A stretch of DNA of 64,000 nt, taken from NCBI GenBank assembly GCA_025201365.1, contig JAIXMF010000005.1, positions 806,001 through 870,000 on the forward strand. Direction: 5' to 3'. Origin of the DNA: Syncephalis plumigaleata (lineage: Eukaryota; Zoopagomycota; Zoopagomycetes; Zoopagales; Piptocephalidaceae). Both the position numbers and the translations under genes were made by a program. Under the pieces are notes generated by a model. It saw only the letters and a program-made list of their open reading frames with translations. It searched no databases and was not told where the DNA came from. Positions 22,778-33,871 of the stretch are shown piece after piece (within the stretch, counting starts at the first letter, position 1; each line of letters opens with the position of its first letter).

Positions 22778-24533
22778 ATGGGAATATCAGGTCTAACGAA
22801 GGTGATTGCGGATAACGCAACCACTGCCATGAAGAATAACGAGATCAAAAACTACTTTGGTCGGAAAGTGGCAATTGACGCGTCCATGTCCATTTATCAG
22901 TTTCTCATTGCGGTACGCTCTGATGGACAAATGTTACAAAGTGAAACGGGCGAGACAACAAGGTATTTCGCATACTTGACTAGTAATAGCTACGAGTACA
23001 TGTTTGCTAACAATATTGGATAGTCACTTGATGGGATTCTTTTATCGTACTATTCGTATGATTGATAATGGTATCAAGCCTGTCTACGTATTTGATGGTA
23101 AACCACCAGTCTTGAAATCAGGAGAGGTGAGTCAATGAAAGGATGTGTGCCACATGTAGTTTATCACTATGACGATACTCATTCGAGTGACCATTTAGCT
23201 TGCTAAACGACTAGAACGACGTGAACAAGCGGAACAATCGATGAAGGATGCATTGGCTGCCGGTAAGATGGTTGCAAAACAAATGAACAAGATGGACATT
23301 TATATCTATGAATAGATGATAAGGAGTTGCATGACAAGTTCAGTCGACGTACAGTCAAAGTGACTCGCGAGCATAATGATGAAGTGAAACGACTATTACA
23401 CCTAATGGGCATTCCCTATGTGGAGGTAACTACGTATGAATATAGAATATTGCAATGTATTAATGAAGGCATTCTATGTACATCATTCATCATACATCTT
23501 CTTAGGCTCCATGTGAAGCAGAAGCACAGTGTGCAGCTCTAGCCAAAGCGGGCAAAGTAAGCAATCTATATTTACTTTTCATTTAGTTTGCTAAATAGTA
23601 ATGATGATCGTTATCGTTGTCGTTGTTGTTCACCTAGGTATACGCAGCGGCTACAGAGGATATGGATACACTTACCTTTGGTGCACCAATCTTGTTGCGT
23701 CATTTAACATTCAGTGAAGCACGTAAGATGCCGATTAATGAGATTCATTTGGATAAAGTATTAGCTGGTCTAAATATGACTATGGATCAAGTAAGTAGGA
23801 TTATTAAGGAATAGTTAATTAATAATGGATTAATTAATGGATTATGATCAATGATAGTTTGTTGATTTGTGTATACTATTGGGATGTGACTACTGCGAAT
23901 CTGTTCGTGGTATTGGACCCTATCGTGCATTGTCGTTATTACGGGAGCATAAATCATTGGATGCTCTATTGAAACAGTTGGACAAGACGAAATACACAGT
24001 GCCAGAGAACTGGCCCATTAATGAAGTGCGTGAACTATTCTTGAATCCTGAAGTATCAGATCCAGAAACCATTGAGGTAAATAGAGAGTATACATTATTG
24101 ATCACATCGAGTGTAATCATTGCTAATGCATGTGACGATACAGCTAAAGTGGAATGATCCCGATACTGACGGTCTTATCGCATTCATGGTAACGGAGAAA
24201 GGATTCAGGTAGCGTAGATTGGAGATGTCATTTATTTGTCAAGATTACAACCATTACCCTTCTAACCACGAACAATATAGTGAAAGTCGTATTCGTGCTG
24301 GTATTGAGAAACTACAAAAATCTCGTAGTACTTCCACACAAGGTCGACTCGATAGTTTCTTTAAACCATCCGGTATTGTGTCGTCGTCATCAACAACCAC
24401 GAAGCGAAAGGTAATTTCCATGTATTATTTGTCATTTGTAAATCGTACTAATATGTGATTGCATTAGACGGAGGAAAAATCCACTGTAAAGGCAAAGCGT
24501 GGTCGTGGCAATGGTGGAAAACCACGTCGATAG
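22778..24533 (+). CDS. FEN1: Flap endonuclease 1
   Basis: FEN1/Rad27 removes 5' flaps in Okazaki-fragment maturation and long-patch base excision repair. Ten exons (22778-22962, 23024-23126, 23199-23262, 23316-23425, 23506-23556, 23638-23790, 23858-24076, 24144-24208, 24281-24410, 24468-24533) give about 381 aa, the usual family length. Seen: [14 protein letters not shown] (N region), [17 protein letters not shown] with the metal-binding Asp, [38 protein letters not shown] (I region, acidic metal ligands), [18 protein letters not shown] (helix-hairpin-helix), a PCNA-binding PIP box QGRLDSFF, and a basic C-terminal tail [12 protein letters not shown]. Introns are 50-80 nt and canonical. Start is the family-invariant MGI. 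Confidence 0.95.
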
Positions 24534-24719
24534 TCATATACTACTGATTTGTTATAAATATATATATACATTTATACGCGCAACGATATACACATAAGAA
24601 TATACATCATATATATATAAATATTGGGTTTTTACATTACATTGCATATTCATTTGCTACATACAAACATAGTGTTCTATTTTATTGTACAAAAACTATT
24701 CATTCCACCTATACTGATA

Positions 24720-25350
24720 TCATGGCTGTTGCGATGATCGATTCAATTGCTGTTGCACTTGTTGTTCTATCATCATTGATTAGAATGCAATGGTAAATTA
24801 TATCGAATGAATGAGTATCATACCTAGCATTTGCGTGTAACTATCAAGTTGCTTGGCCATCTTGTCCAGTTGTTCCACCTGCCGGACAATTGCATTGATA
24901 TGATCTACCTCGGGCCAATACGCTTGATCTAGTTCGCATTGTTATGACTATCTACTTTATATCGAGTTATTACGGTGAACCTACATGTATTCCGCATCGG
25001 TAGTCCTTGTTGACTAATAGCACGAACATTTTCATTCATTGACTTGTATTCTGACAACATATTCTGGTTTATATCCTCCAGAAGTTGATAGTCATTGCTT
25101 GCCACTATAGCGGTATATATATATATATATATATATTAGCGAGTGTTGACCTCATAGTAGTAGTAGTAGTAGTAGTAGTGTAGTTATGCTTCTTACCAAG
25201 TAATTCACCTTGAAGCTGACGTGCCATCTTGCCAAGTGCCGTATCGGCCAGTTTATTCAATCGCTCGTCGTTCAGAATAGGAAAGTCCGATATTGGTGCT
25301 TGATCACCAAATGATTCAGTAGAATCCTGCTGCTTGGAACTATTCGACAT
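24720..25350 (-). CDS. BLOC-1 subunit 2 (BLOC1S2) homologue
   Basis: Small coiled-coil subunit of BLOC-1 (and, in animals, BORC), complexes acting in endosome-lysosome trafficking. Four exons (25350-25197, 25104-24985, 24928-24824, 24766-24720) close to 141 aa, the usual size. Seen: LGKMARQLQGELLVASNDY (family KM-x-x-x-x-GEL-x-x-x-x-DY), QLLEDINQNMLSEYKSMN (family LLE-x-MN-x-x-T-x-x-KY-x-x-M), then HINAIVRQVEQLDKMAKQLD (family QINVIEEQV-x-x-LE-x-x-x-x-x-LD). Last exon adds a Gln-rich tail. The second intron contains a (TA)n run and a (TAG)n microsatellite. BLOC1S2 is poorly known in fungi; assignment rests on spaced motifs and length. Confidence 0.8.
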
Positions 25351-25609
25351 GATGTTATGGAAAAGTCAATGATGAACGAGTAAGAAAGGAAGAGGTGAAG
25401 GAAGTCGTTGTATGAAATGATAATGCACGCATTTCACCTCTTCTTATAATTTAAACAATGCGAATGAAAACATCAAGTGTATAATCCAACTAATCCTTGT
25501 ACTTATCAAAATATAGTTTGGTTTGTAGAATATCTCCATGTACTAGTCATCACTCTGTTACTTATGGAATGAACGAAGGTTTATTGTTACTTCGAGGTAT
25601 ACTAGAAGA

Positions 25610-26539
25610 CTATTTACGCAATAATATCAACACATGTCGCCAAGTGATATCTATAAATTGATCGGCTTCACTGACGTCTTTACCATTGGCAATGGCTGCA
25701 TCATTGAGTGCACGCTTGACTACGTCTATTACTTCATCGACCGGATCAGTCTCCGTTTCAGCATTAGGACTACGTTTCCACGTGGTATAGGGCGACCAGG
25801 TACGTAGATAATCGGCCAATTGCTCTATTGTCATTCTACGCAATGGCATAAATGGCGCTGTAGCAGCGGTGTCTTTACTTTCGCTGTCATCGTTTTGTAG
25901 GGCCTTCTCGATGTCGTGTGTCCGCCAATACTCGATGAGTCGTTCATTATCCCATAAATACCGTTTCTCGTCCGACCAATTGTCAAGAATCTTCATACTA
26001 CCGTACAAGTCATCAAGTAGCGCGCGTCCCTTCTCCCAGTAAGGTCCCAGTCTTACGTCGTTGTAATTATTCAATGCCTTGGTGATATCCGGGTATTTCA
26101 AGCTCATCGGCACGTTATATCCCCAGATGGCTAACGTGCCATGATCTGTAAGCACTCGCTGCACTTCAGTCTGGAACGCGACGATATCAAACCAATGAGC
26201 AGCCTCGGCCGTAACCACCAGATCAACACTCTTGTCTGGCAGATCCATACGTTCGGCCGGTTCTTGAACATACTTGATATTATCGCGAGGTATCGCTTGC
26301 GACAGCATTGTTTCCGAAATGTCGGTCGCCCTTACATTAGTGAATAGCTTGGCCAATTCCACGGCCGCCTGACCCGTACCTGTGGCAACATCCATGGCGC
26401 AGTTCTTGCCACTCTGATGATACTCCATAATGGTATTGTACACGGGCTTCATATAGGATGGTCGATGACTACGATAATTCGCAGCATTATAGGTTGGATA
26501 GGAAAAGGTAGCCATAGGATCAAATTTACTAGTGTCCAA
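25610..26539 (-). CDS. SAM-dependent methyltransferase, Tmt1/Crg1-like (copy 1)
   Basis: Single-exon class I methyltransferase of 309 aa resembling fungal trans-aconitate methyltransferase Tmt1 and the cantharidin-resistance enzyme Crg1. Seen: YRSHRPSYMKPVYNTI (family YxxxRPxYP-like start), SAM motif I AMDVATGTGQAAVELA, acidic motif II VRATDISETML, VDLVVTAEAAHWFD, and LAIWGYNVP. The C-terminal third has the family W-x-D-x-x-R-Y segment (NWSDEKRYLWDNERLIEYW). No signal peptide. The substrate cannot be told from sequence. It is one of a tandem pair with the gene at 26812-27714. Confidence 0.85.
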   Translation of the reverse strand: MDTSKFDPMATFSYPTYNAANYRSHRPSYMKPVYNTIMEYHQSGKNCAMDVATGTGQAAVELAKLFTNVRATDISETMLSQAIPRDNIKYVQEPAERMDLPDKSVDLVVTAEAAHWFDIVAFQTEVQRVLTDHGTLAIWGYNVPMSLKYPDITKALNNYNDVRLGPYWEKGRALLDDLYGSMKILDNWSDEKRYLWDNERLIEYWRTHDIEKALQNDDSESKDTAATAPFMPLRRMTIEQLADYLRTWSPYTTWKRSPNAETETDPVDEVIDVVKRALNDAAIANGKDVSEADQFIDITWRHVLILLRK

Positions 26540-26811
26540 ATGAAAGAAAGTATGCTAAAGAAGAGCGATGCTAGGCCATAGCATCTAGCATGGATACCAG
26601 CCTTATTTATAGCTGTTTTAAAATGGTGAATGCCACTTGCGAATACGTCACCCGTTTAAACGCAGTCTCGGGCAGTTCTGACTCATCTTTCGGAATCGGG
26701 TTTTTGTTTGACCCGCCTATTTGTTAAGTTCAATGTTTGCTATTACGATATACTAAATCAAGTTACAATCTTTGGTTCATCATCATAATAGTAGGTAATT
26801 GCAATGATTTA

Positions 26812-27714
26812 TTACTTGCGTGCCACTATCAAAACATGCGGATACACCATATCTATAGTATTGGCGACACTATCAACTTGTCCATTTTGTGTTTTCGCCT
26901 TGCATTCAAGTGCTGCCTTTGCAACATCGATAACTTCATCTACAGGATCAACTTCCGTTTGTGCATTGGGACTACGCTTCCAATTAGTATAGGATGACCA
27001 GGTACGTAGATAACTTGCCAAATCATCTAATGTCATTTGGTACACTGACATGATAGGCGTGGTTGCTGCCGTTAATTCATCACGCTCCGTTGCCTGTAAG
27101 ACATCGGACACTGTATGCGTTTGCCAGTAATCAACGATACGCTCCTTGTCCCAAATGAAACGTTTGTGATCGGACCAGCTGTCGTGTAATTCAAGATTGG
27201 TGTAGAATCCACGAATCTTGCCGTAGCCTTTATCCCAATAAGATGCCAATCGCACACTAGCGCAGTACAAGATTGCCTCCGTTATATCCCGATGCCATAG
27301 ACTGACCGGTACACCGTATCCCCAGATAGCGAGTGTTCCATTGTCGGTTAGTACACGTCGTGTCTCCATTTGGAATGCGTCTATGTCGAACCAATGGGCA
27401 GCTGTCGACGCGGTAATTACATTGATACTTTTATCGGGAAGTATCATTTGTTCGGCCGGCTCCTGAACATATTCGATATTGTCGCATGGTATGGCTTGCG
27501 ATAACATGGCCCGCGATTTATCGGTAGCTCTTACACTCGTGAATAGTTTGGACAATCCTATGGCTGTTTGACCGGTGCCTGTGGCAACATCCATGGCACG
27601 ATCCGTGCTGCCTCGATGATAGTCCATAATGGTGTTATATACAGACCCCATATAGGTTGGTCGATGATTGCGATAAGCAGCGGCATTGTAAGTTGAATTG
27701 GAGAAGGTAGCCAT
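26812..27714 (-). CDS. SAM-dependent methyltransferase, Tmt1/Crg1-like (copy 2)
   Basis: Single-exon paralogue (300 aa) of the gene at 25610, same strand and domain order: YRNHRPTYMGSVYNTIM, AMDVATGTGQTAIGLS, VRATDKSRAMLSQAI, INVITASTAAHWFD, LAIWGYGVPVSL, and WSDHKRFIWDKERIVDYW. It lacks the N-terminal eight residues of copy 1. Copies share a high proportion of residues across their length but clearly differ at many codons, so the duplication is not recent. Both are intact, which suggests both are used. The 272-bp spacer between them probably carries copy 1's promoter, since both are transcribed leftwards. Confidence 0.85.
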   Translation of the reverse strand: MATFSNSTYNAAAYRNHRPTYMGSVYNTIMDYHRGSTDRAMDVATGTGQTAIGLSKLFTSVRATDKSRAMLSQAIPCDNIEYVQEPAEQMILPDKSINVITASTAAHWFDIDAFQMETRRVLTDNGTLAIWGYGVPVSLWHRDITEAILYCASVRLASYWDKGYGKIRGFYTNLELHDSWSDHKRFIWDKERIVDYWQTHTVSDVLQATERDELTAATTPIMSVYQMTLDDLASYLRTWSSYTNWKRSPNAQTEVDPVDEVIDVAKAALECKAKTQNGQVDSVANTIDMVYPHVLIVARK

Positions 27715-28330
27715 TGTGCGCGTAGATAGTAAACAATTTGTATTTGTATGTTATTATTACTACTAGAAATACTGACTGATGATAATAGTGAAAACGAATG
27801 GAAATATTATGGACTACTTGTAAATTGCAACTCGTAGCTGTCTTTATAGATAAAGGCTCATGTGGTATATACATACAACTAACGCACTACTGCCATACTG
27901 TGAAAGCAATGCAAGTTTAAGGCTAGGCACATATCTATGCGTTGCTCTATAGATGCATTCAATATCATATGACTTGCTCTGCAGCATTGTTGCAACGCCA
28001 GTAATAATAATAATAGAAGCAAACCATAAAGAATAGCGTGATAATTATACTCTGTAATTACGACATCAACTTGATGATGCGATAGTTAGTTGTAGTATAG
28101 TCTAGACTAGATAATCGTATCATAAAGTGTGACATGGTTGCAAAATGAACCACAGCTTTGCCAAAATAAACGGCGCTCCAAAAAAACGAAATAACAATAA
28201 ACAATCATTGTTTTCCCTGCTGCTCCTTATCTCTTCCTTCATCTCTCTCATTCTTTCTTTTCCCTCCTCATAACAACCGTTATAGCCAATAATTATATAC
28301 GCTTTTTGTTGACATTACGCTCATTACAAC
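27715..28330. other. Shared upstream region with a pyrimidine-rich leader
   Basis: Spacer between divergent start codons. Just before the SRA1-like gene, about 28205-28270 is a C/T-rich run (CTTCATCTCTCTCATTCTTT and similar), a likely promoter or 5' leader element seen again upstream of CCR4. No exon was recognised. Confidence 0.5.
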
Positions 28331-29190
28331 ATGGCAGGCGATCTAGCTACTATCAATAATAGTGCGAAACCCTCAATTGCACCTCCACTTCCCGTCAATA
28401 ATAATAATAGTAATGTATCCACGACAGGTAGACCTCCTCTACCGCCTCCACCATCCGCTGATGGGGATCTAGCCAACCGACCTCCACCGCCACCACGACG
28501 TAGCACCGTACCCGAGACACCTTATCAATATTCGCAAACGGGCAATTATCGCGATTTCCGTGATCAAGGCCATGCCGAAGATGGCCACTGGAATGATGTA
28601 CCCACCACTGTGCTCGCATCAGTTCGCAAACGCTCAGGTACACTTCCCTTATCGGGTGATGATGAGAAGCAAAATGAACCTGGCGTGTTATCGGATACGG
28701 ATTTGAATCCAGACCAGCTGGCTACTGGTATCGAGAGCATATTAAACGAGTGCACGGCAGCATCGACTACACTTGCGGTAACGTGTAATTGATTAGAAAT
28801 GACTATATGCTTTACTTATGATTATACATACGTATATAGCCAACACTAAAGCGCATGCTAACGGATACCGAACGTCGTATGCAAGAAATGCTAACACGAC
28901 TCAGGAATGATCAAATTGCGCCTCATGTAATGGCTGCACTTTCACTTTTCGTACAAGGTAATTATTGAGTAGTTATATGATCTTATGCCAATACCGTGTA
29001 CTAATCAAATACTGTATGGCATTGAAAATGCTTAGCTATTGGAAAGCAGGATTATATCGCGGCAAATAAGGTCCACCTAGATTTAATGCAAACTAATTTT
29101 GACTCGGAGGGACGCTGGCTAGTTGGTGCCAAACGACTAGTAGAGATTGTACAAGCAGCACGTAACAACAGCAATAATGATAGCAGCTAA
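28331..29190 (+). CDS. SRA1 (steroid receptor RNA activator protein) domain protein
   Basis: Three exons (28331-28777, 28840-28957, 29036-29190) encode 239 aa. The N-terminal half is Pro-rich (RPPLPPPPS, RPPPPPRRS) and carries GHWNDVPT, resembling the short GWNDPP motif near the start of animal SRA1 proteins. The C-terminal 100 residues form the helical SRA1/Sec31-C domain: KRMLTDTERRMQEMLTRLRN, then QTNFDSEGRWLVGAKRLVEI (family W-M-x-G-x-K-R-L-I). In animals SRA1 protein is linked to transcription control; the same fold ends the COPII coat protein Sec31. Here the WD40 part of Sec31 is absent, so this is the stand-alone form. Its cellular role in fungi is unclear. Confidence 0.78.
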
Positions 29191-30282
29191 AGACGAAGCA
29201 ACGCGTATTTAGGCATTGAACCTTTATTAAAACTACCATGGCTATATAGACTACAACAATATAATATCTATTGCACTATTATTACAGCGAATAATTTAAT
29301 ACTTTTATTGATTCAATGGTCAACATATTGTCTTCAATAAACAATATCCTCTTGTTCCCGTCTCATCTAATAACATGTATGGTTAGTCTTGCACAACTAT
29401 TTTTCGTAAATATTTGTAATAGAGAAATGCTATCAGAGAGAAGATTTATGATCCGGCATATAGCCAGAATGCCATACCCGAAGGTAAATAGCATCCTATC
29501 AGCTATACGGCAAAGTTTACGATACAATAGTATTCATCATTCGCATATACTCGTATACTATATAGAACTGTTATTCTGACTTACCAGAATGAAGTAATAA
29601 ATACAACAAAGTAGCAATAATACATGATAAAAGCGAGAGGAAAGGAGAGAAGCTAACTATGGATTTGAAAACATAAAAGTAAGAGAAAAGAGAAAGAGAA
29701 AGACGCCCAATTTAGTATTTACACAATCTTTTCAGTTTATAATATTCAGCATCGAATAAACATTACACAATCCACATACGTTCCTGTATGCTAGAATGTA
29801 AGATAGCATTCTGGCTGCAATGAATGAATGGGTATTAACTACAATATGTCACATAACCAATACGTGCTCCTGAATGATAGAATGTATTGGTGCAAGACCC
29901 TCATTTAGTGTCCATGCTATTCAAGTCATTATTCCTTGGTACAACAACAAATATATCTACAAGATCATTTAATCATTTATTGAATAAATATGTCGTATTG
30001 ATCATTACACTCATAGATAGTAATATACTATTTGGTTATTATTAGACGATAGTTGAAATTAATTGAATTGCTTGAATTGCAAACAAGAAAAAGGCGATGC
30101 ATGTGGGCCATGTTAATCAGTAATGACCACTTCAAGATTGAATTGTATCGATGATCAATTTGTTTAATATTGATTTGAACCCATCATTATTATCAAGTTC
30201 AGTTCAGTTCTTTTCTTTTTGTTTACATTTCAACTACGCGTTCTTAACATAATTCCTCACATTTACTAGTACCACCATAAAC
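29191..30282. other. Intergenic region before kinesin-10
   Basis: About 1.1 kb of AT-rich sequence. Only short unconserved frames were seen, and no RNA or repeat family was recognised. Confidence 0.5.
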
Positions 30283-33276
30283 ATGGCTACCAATGGAAAA
30301 CAACGACAGAAATCTAGACGTAATCGTTTGTCGAATTCTTCAATTATCAGCAACGATAGTGTCAAGTCGAACACTTCCACCAGTACCAATCCTAGTAATT
30401 CTGATCGCGAGCATCAAATAAAGGTATTATGTCGTGTACGTCCATTTCTCGCGCATGAGAACGAAGATGAAACGGTAAAGGTGGACGGGACAGCCGTCGA
30501 GATATCCAATCTTCGTAGTCGTAGCGAGGTTTACCGATTCAAGTAAGGAGGCTAACACACCCTCGGGTAAACACACGCATGCACACCTGCTAATACGCGA
30601 TAATCAATATGGTTTCTTTTTTAGTTTTGATGGCTGCTATGACGCGCATGCTTCTCAGGGTCAAATATTCAAGCAACATATTCGTCCACTAGTTGAGAAT
30701 GTGTTCAAGGGACTGGTAACTATATCAACGGAATGTGATGTAAGCAACAATGCCATTTACGCTGTGTCAATTGTTTAGAGCACTACCGTGTTTTGCTACG
30801 GCGTTACAGGCGCGGGTAAAACCCATACCATCCAGGGAAGTGAGAAACAGCCTGGCATTATACCGCGTACACTTCGAATGATATTGGATGCGAAACAACG
30901 CGAACCGCAAATGACTGTACGGATATCGTATATGGAGATTTACAGGGAGATCGTGTACGATTTGTTAATTCCACGAGATGCTGTAAGTTGATTTGCAACT
31001 AGTGCTAGAATCCCGCTCATTATCGTGCTAGAATCCGGCGTCTGGTTTGGCTATCCGCGAAGATGCACAGCGTAATATATTTGTCGCGCAACTCAGTGAG
31101 GTATTAAGTTGAGCATTGCATTTGGTTGTATCTAATCTGTATTGGTTATCATTAGCATAATATTGATACGTACACTGATTTCGAACGACTTTTCCGGTAA
31201 GTGCAGGATAAACAAGCTATGATGAAGGCTAACATTCCCAATTAGACATGCATGTAAAGGACGTTCGACAGCCAGTACAAAGTTAAATGGCAATTCAAGT
31301 CGATCTCACGCAATCCTTGTGGTGAATGTCGACGTCAAAGACAAGACGACCGGCAAGAAATTGTGTGGTCGCGTGCATCTCATTGATTTGGCCGGGTCGG
31401 AAGACAATCGTCGTACTGAGAACGGACGAGATCGAATGGCCGAGAGCGGTGCAATCAATCGATCATTATTTGTACTCGGTCAGGTGGTTGAAGCATTGAA
31501 TAACGGCTCGGTAAGGGGTGGCGTACTCTTGCCATAAACTAGCGATTAACATTATGATCCGTCGTAAATTAGACGCGAATTCCATTCCGTGATTCCAAAA
31601 TGACACGAATACTTCAGGTAATTATGCATGATCATATTAGAATGCATTAGCACGACTAACACCTCGTTGTAGGATTCATTGGGAGGGAAATCGCTGGGAT
31701 TGATGATAGTAAATGTTGCACCAGGACATGTAAGTAATTATATAATGCTATCTAGTATTACATGTGCTAATGTTGTAATACAGGAATTCTATCAAGATAC
31801 TATCAAGTATGTTTGACTATACGAAATGATAGACTAGACTACTAGCTAATACATGTGTATTTAGTACATTGAACTTTGCCAAGAAATCCAAGACGATAGT
31901 CAATAAAGCATCTGTCAATGAAGTGGACGGTAAGACTATAAAGCGTAGACAAATGCCGCGATGTATTCTAATGGTTTAGCGCTAGAACGCCCTCAACCCG
32001 TTCGTTCTGGTGGTGGAGCAGGAGGAGTACGTGGACTAGGTAAACCAATACGGGCAACGGTCAATGGATCGGCCGAGAAGGGAAAGAACAAACGACCGCA
32101 TACGAGTGGTAGTCCCGACATTAAGCCTGATATCAAACGACCGACACCATCGTTTAGTGAGCTGCGTGCTCGCGAGAAGCAACGCAATCCGCACATGTCA
32201 AAGGAGGAACTCGAAGAGTGTGTTAGTCGTATGCTTGAACAGAAATTGAAGGAAATGCAACAAACAACCAATATATTTGAGTACGTACATTGATGCCATA
32301 GAAAATGCAAAATACTGATGCATATAATATTACTGTTTACTAGATCCATCGCTCAAGAAACGGAGGAACCAGCGAAGAAACGAATTCGAAAGAGAAAAAG
32401 CTCAATAGGCAAGGAACAGTAAGTGTTGGCATAATAAGCTAGCATTATCACTTTATTAACACCCAGTAGATCTGTGACGGAAACGGCCGAGGTTGCAACG
32501 TTCTTGTCGCCGGCAACAAAGACCAAAAATGCAAAGGCATATATTTTACGAGCTAAACAATTAGAGAAGAGTGGCGAGTTGAAGGCAGCACTTGGTTTGT
32601 ACGAGCAGGGTAAGTGACCAATTTATATTTGTTTAAAGCACTATCTGTCCTTATTTATTGATATGTATATAGCCCAAGTATTTGTACCAGAGAAGGATAG
32701 TCTGCAAAAACGTATTAATGGCATACGTGATGCCTTGTGTTCCTCGGATGAAAAGACGACGAAACCAGCAACGATAACAAATAAGATCGTGCAGAGTAAC
32801 AAGGAGAATAGGCAACCTCTTTGCTTTGGTGGTAATCTCATCAATAATTTGAAGGGTGCACTTGCAAAACCACATACGAATGATTCGACATTGCTTTCTA
32901 CTCCACCGTCACTTGTAAATGGCGCGCTTGCAAGTGATATTTCACCACGCGCCACTACGGAGGAACGTTTACTGAATGCATTCAATAGTATGGATGTTCG
33001 AGTAATTAAAAAGTTCAAGAACATTGGTGCTAGACGAGCACAACAGGTAATACGCCTATCATGAATGATCGAATAACAAGTATCGCTAAGCATCCTATAC
33101 ATTAGATTGTTGACTACGTTGATGAGAATGGTTCATTGAAATCGTTAAACGAGCTTTCCCGTGCGGGTATATCGTTTAATGTCCTAGAAAATATTATAAA
33201 GGTAAGCAGTCACTGTTTTTGAATGATTGGCTTAATAACTATAATAATACTAACTGAACTATAGTTGAATTGCTAG
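30283..33276 (+). CDS. Kinesin-10 family motor (KIF22/Kid-like)
   Basis: Microtubule motor likely acting in chromosome movement (chromokinesin). Sixteen exons from 30283 to 33276 (for example 30283-30542, 30779-30982, 31246-31510, 31980-32280, 32673-33046) close to 705 aa. Motor domain: IKVLCRVRPF, P-loop CYGVTGAGKTHT, switch I NSSRSH, switch II DLAGSED, MTRILQDSLGGKS and neck TLNFAKKSK. After a basic, Pro-rich linker (about residues 375-475) comes a TPR-like segment YILRAKQLEKSGELKAAL and a helix-hairpin-helix tail (LLNAFNSMDVRVIKKFKNIG, then ARRAQQIVDYVDENGS), the arrangement found in KIF22. Every intron is canonical; the last exon is only 12 nt. Kinesin-10 is absent from yeasts, which fits an early-diverging fungus. 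Confidence 0.9.
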
Positions 33277-33871
33277 ATTACGAATCTAATGTTTTGCATG
33301 TTGTTTGTGTGTATCCTAGAGTTTTATGTGAATATAATATTAAATAGTAATACGTTGATACAAATATAACAATGAATGGTAGCGAGTTTATGATTGAAAT
33401 GGAAACACTGCATGCAAAGTAGACTATGACAATATGATGTGTTGGATACATATCAGCTGAACATTCTATATGGATCCAAGTTCTAATTGGGATATACGGA
33501 GAAACAAGTTCAATGTGCATTAAGCTCCGTTCATGGCCATTTAGAGAATAAGCTATGGATCTAAAATGGAAACAACAACATGGTCCTATAACCAAATGCA
33601 AAACTATTTAATAGTCCGCCATAGCAGATTAAACTACGCATTAGTGCATCATTTCAAATGGAATAAATAACGGATGGATCCACGTAGATTCCGCTGATGC
33701 ATCATACATCCTCATCACTCTGCTTTTATTTACCAGATTACATTCATTATTAGAGTAGCTGCTTGCGGTCATAGATATTACGATAACTATTGCTTGATTG
33801 CTCAAAGCTTAGCGCGCTACCTACTCCTCCTCTTTTTACGTGAATTAATTGATCACTATCAAGCTAAAACC
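33277..33871. other. Intergenic region before the secreted kinase-like gene
   Basis: A 595-bp spacer. Nothing coding or structured was recognised. Confidence 0.45.

Noticed and set aside
27910-27930. Minus-strand GCCTTAAACTT resembling the U12 snRNA 5' region
   Set aside because: The match is 11 nt; the following bases do not continue the U12 branch-recognition sequence, and no Sm site or hairpins follow.
28324-28755. Gly-rich and other antisense frames over the SRA1-like gene
   Set aside because: They arise from the Pro-rich coding strand; the plus-strand exons splice in frame.
31993-33102. Antisense frames over the kinesin-10 tail
   Set aside because: They are shadows of the real exons on the opposite strand.
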